Origin: Bacillota bacterium
GTDB lineage: Bacteria > Bacillota_I > Bacilli_A > MOL361 > Turicibacteraceae
Length of the DNA stretch: 7,341 bases
NCBI GenBank assembly: GCA_003486705.1
Contig: DNGE01000010.1
Span: 4,333 to 11,673 of the forward strand
Direction: 5' to 3'
Part shown: positions 5,371 through 7,341 of the stretch, piece by piece
How the letters are laid out: every line of letters starts with the position of its first letter
Numbering within the stretch: the stretch's first letter is position 1
Translations under genes and position numbers: made by a program
Notes under the pieces: generated by a model
Database searches by the model: none
Told to the model about the DNA's origin: nothing
What the model saw: the letters and a program-made list of their open reading frames with translations, nothing else

Positions 5371-5723
5371 ATGTTTTCGCCACTTGTTGGTCAGTGGGTC
5401 TTGGTACCCGAAGAAAATAAGTTCGAATCAGGGCTTGCGCCCCTTGAAGGGCGCTATACGATTTCAGTTGTTGAGAGTCAAACCTTGCGTTTTGACCTAA
5501 CATGGAAAGATGTTAATGGTGCCCAAAAATCTGAAAGTTATGTGGGCCATCCGTGGCTTAACAAGTTCAAACCACGTTGGTTTTTTGAGACTAAAACGTA
5601 TAAAAACGGCGGTGTTATCTTGCATGAAATCCGCGAGTTAACTGACGCTGGCAAGCGAAAACCATAGCTTTGCCCTTTGGGGCGAAGTTTTCGAATTGCT
5701 GTGTTTACCGTAAAGTTGAATAA
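5371..5723 (+). pseudogene. Lipocalin-like small protein, apparently frameshifted
   Basis: The first frame gives 98 residues (stop at 5665-5667), opening LVGQWVLVPEENKFE and ending TDAGKRKP. The start resembles small lipocalin-like proteins (G-x-W followed by a P-E-x-S/N-x-Y/F-E segment). In those, the C-terminus usually holds a 'D-G-K-x-T...G...F-S-N-x-x-V-Y-x-K' strand. Exactly that occurs in another frame: T-I-A-L-P-F-G-A-K-F-S-N-C-C-V-Y-R-K-V-E, stop 5721-5723. One extra A in the A4 run at 5658-5661 joins the two into 118 residues (DAGKRKTIALPFG...). So this is a one-base deletion, a sequencing error, or a programmed slip. The gene follows the prenyltransferase with a weak AAAGAG site (5358-5363) and precedes a terminator just after the second stop. 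It is noticeably richer in G+C than its neighbour. Ligand unknown. Confidence 0.66.
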
Positions 5724-5724
5724 T

Positions 5725-5760
5725 GAAAAAGGGATGGCGCGCGTGCGCCATCCCTTTTTC
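5725..5760. terminator. Strong bidirectional terminator between convergent transcripts
   Basis: A perfect 16-bp stem, GAAAAAGGGATGGCGC (5725-5740) with its complement at 5745-5760, around a GCGT loop. The A5 and T5 ends of the stem give T-tracts in both directions. It ends the prenyltransferase transcript on the plus strand and the exported-protein operon on the minus strand, whose stop codon is three bases away. Confidence 0.95.
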
Positions 5761-5762
5761 AT

Positions 5763-6857
5763 TTACTTTACCTCAACCAGTTGAAACCCATCAACAACGC
5801 CTTGATCCCCACGCTGAACTAACTTACCTTGATAGATGATTTCACCTGTTGTTTTATCACATACTTGTAATAACTGATAAGATGCAATTGTATCACCACT
5901 TACATCGTATAACATATACACGTTATCATCTTGAACTAAAAAATCAGTTATCCACCCCCAACAATCTTCTGCCATTAACGCTTCTGGTCGACCACCTATA
6001 TGCGGTAAAAATTGTACATTTTCTAAATCAACTGGGTAAAGCATATCATTTGTTTCAATATATAACTCATCATTTGATGTGTAAAATTGTCCGATATATT
6101 CAATTCCCGCCTCTTCAGATACGTTAACTTCTTTGATTTCCATGGTTTTTAAATTTAATACAATGAGTTTGTCTCCCTCCTGATCCGTATACTGTTTTGT
6201 CACTAAGTTTCCATTTACCATCTTAAGCTCATATATACTTGAACCTTCCATTTCATAATGCTTATTAAATTCACCTGTTTTAGGATTAATCACATAAACA
6301 AGAAGCTTTGACTGATTTCCTCTCATGTTTTGAGAAATCGTTGCATAATAATACTCACCATTAAATTCATGCAAATCCTCATAATAAATATACTCAGCTG
6401 TTGTTACATCTATTAATGATTCATACTTCACTACTTCTCCATTGTTTTTATCTAAAATATTTAACTGTACAATCGGTTTATCCGTAGCATATGGGAATCC
6501 TGACACAATTTCAGCGGCCATTAAATATTCATCATTTTCGACGACAGCTGGATAATACATTTCGCGATACACTTCACGGTTTTCAAGCACGTCTTCTCCA
6601 ACATAGCGATACATATCATACTTAGTATCTTTAAATATGACCTCACCATTTGTTAACAACACGGTTTCAAATGAACTTTGTCCCGTTTTTATCGTTGCTT
6701 CTAAACCAACACCATTTAAAACCGACGCATCGCCACTTAATGTTTGAATATTAAAATCACGATTCAATTCTATTTCATTTGCGGATGTTAACATTGCAAA
6801 TCCACCAATTGATAAGGCACTTGCCACGGCAAATCCTATTATTCTATAATATTTCAT
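5763..6857 (-). CDS. Predicted exported protein, possibly beta-propeller-like, partner of an ABC-2 permease (364 aa)
   Basis: The frame is open up to a GTG at 6866, but that codon overlaps the ribosome binding site GAGG (6869-6866). ATG at 6857, eight bases after it, is chosen; ATG at 6860 is also possible. The N-terminus is a Sec-type signal or anchor: MKYYRR-like basic start (MKYYRIIGF), hydrophobic residues about 6-24, then TSANE as a possible cleavage site. The rest is soluble, acidic and rich in Tyr, Val and Asn. Recurring short strands end in turns such as 'DKNNGEVV', 'NPKTGEF', 'NLKTMEI' and 'DKTTGEII', spaced along the protein. That pattern suits the blades of a beta-propeller on the outer face of the membrane. 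I recognise no named family. It follows the permease gene with only 13 bases between them, so the two are co-transcribed and probably act together. Confidence 0.72.
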   Translation of the reverse strand: MKYYRIIGFAVASALSIGGFAMLTSANEIELNRDFNIQTLSGDASVLNGVGLEATIKTGQSSFETVLLTNGEVIFKDTKYDMYRYVGEDVLENREVYREMYYPAVVENDEYLMAAEIVSGFPYATDKPIVQLNILDKNNGEVVKYESLIDVTTAEYIYYEDLHEFNGEYYYATISQNMRGNQSKLLVYVINPKTGEFNKHYEMEGSSIYELKMVNGNLVTKQYTDQEGDKLIVLNLKTMEIKEVNVSEEAGIEYIGQFYTSNDELYIETNDMLYPVDLENVQFLPHIGGRPEALMAEDCWGWITDFLVQDDNVYMLYDVSGDTIASYQLLQVCDKTTGEIIYQGKLVQRGDQGVVDGFQLVEVK

Positions 6858-6870
6858 CATCTTCACCTCA

Positions 6871-7341
6871 CTAAATAGATACTTTTTTATTTAATAAATA
6901 AGCGCTCAATAATGTACTCACAATCGTCACACCTAAGACAAACGCCCAGTTCACAAAAAACACTTCATCTTGATATAAGAATAATGATTTAGTGAATAAA
7001 AATAACACAATCGTTCCAATGCCATAAAGAGCACCCATGACCATCCCCCAAATCTTTTTAGAACGATCTAACATGACAAATGTTGATAAAATACTAAACA
7101 TCATGACCACAAAGAAAAGTTCATACACTAACTCAGATAATGTAACCGGCATTCCAAACTGCATGAAAAAAGATTGCATTAATGCACCTTGAACTAAATT
7201 AACACCTGCTAATCCATCTGGTAACATCACATTCATTAATACTGAACCGATTACTAAACTAATCATAACAAAGCCATAATATAAAATAGTCGCGAACAAA
7301 ATAACACATAGTTTTGATAAGAATACAGTAAAACGAGACCC
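6871..7341 (-). CDS. ABC-2-type transporter permease, C-terminal part (5' end outside window)
   Basis: The frame stays open to the right edge, so the TTG at 7299 is internal and this is the last 156 residues of a longer protein. It opens GSRFTVFLSKLCVI, which resembles the conserved (S/T)-R-x3-F-L-x-S-K cytoplasmic segment before a membrane helix in ABC-2 permeases. It then has about four to five hydrophobic helices with a basic loop, DRSKK, between two of them, and ends in a short basic tail, NKKVSI. By family knowledge it would form a dimeric channel with a cytoplasmic ATPase, probably encoded upstream beyond the window, exporting a lipid, peptide or drug. The exported protein gene follows at once. 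The substrate cannot be inferred, and an unrelated polytopic membrane protein is a less likely alternative. Confidence 0.66.
   Translation of the reverse strand, partial: GSRFTVFLSKLCVILFATILYYGFVMISLVIGSVLMNVMLPDGLAGVNLVQGALMQSFFMQFGMPVTLSELVYELFFVVMMFSILSTFVMLDRSKKIWGMVMGALYGIGTIVLFLFTKSLFLYQDEVFFVNWAFVLGVTIVSTLLSAYLLNKKVSI

Noticed and set aside
5538..5762. A 74-codon minus-strand frame across the lipocalin-like gene and the terminator
   Set aside because: It begins within the terminator stem and runs antisense to the lipocalin-like gene, so it is a chance frame.
5849..6127. A 92-codon plus-strand frame opposite the exported protein gene
   Set aside because: It is antisense to a gene with a signal peptide and ribosome binding site, and has none of its own.

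Overview
The window looks like chromosome from a low-G+C, endospore-forming Bacillota. The signs are A+T-rich codon use, strong GGAGG-type ribosome binding sites, short stem-loop terminators with T-tracts, a DUF1540 protein, and promoter sequences resembling those read by sporulation sigma factors. The genus cannot be fixed from sequence alone; Turicibacter or a related bacillus is a guess.

Layout, left to right. (1) The 3' part of a TDT/SLAC1-type membrane transporter (+) shares a bidirectional terminator with a 56-codon two-helix membrane protein (-). (2) A tandem DUF1540 cysteine-motif protein (+) has its own terminator and an upstream stretch that resembles a sporulation promoter. (3) A two-gene minus-strand operon follows. 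Its first gene encodes a Ser/Arg-rich protein built of 24-residue repeats (about half serine), and its second gene encodes a cytoplasmic Hanks-type protein kinase with an unrecognised C-terminal domain of about 190 residues. The operon is preceded by a good match to the late mother-cell (sigma-K) promoter consensus. (4) A GNAT acetyltransferase (-) and a UbiA/MenA-type prenyltransferase (+) diverge from a 223-base gap in which both sigma-A promoters can be placed. (5) Behind the prenyltransferase lies a small lipocalin-like gene that appears broken by a one-base deletion in an A-run. (6) A strong bidirectional terminator separates it from a minus-strand pair: the C-terminal part of an ABC-2-type permease and a predicted exported protein.

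The most interesting part is the kinase/Ser-Arg-repeat operon. A dedicated kinase beside a repetitive Ser/Arg protein, under an apparently sporulation-specific promoter, suggests a kinase-substrate pair for late spore-layer assembly. It would be analogous to, but built from different parts than, CotH with CotB/CotG in Bacillus. This is inferred from gene order, composition and promoter match; phosphorylation and spore location are not shown by the sequence.
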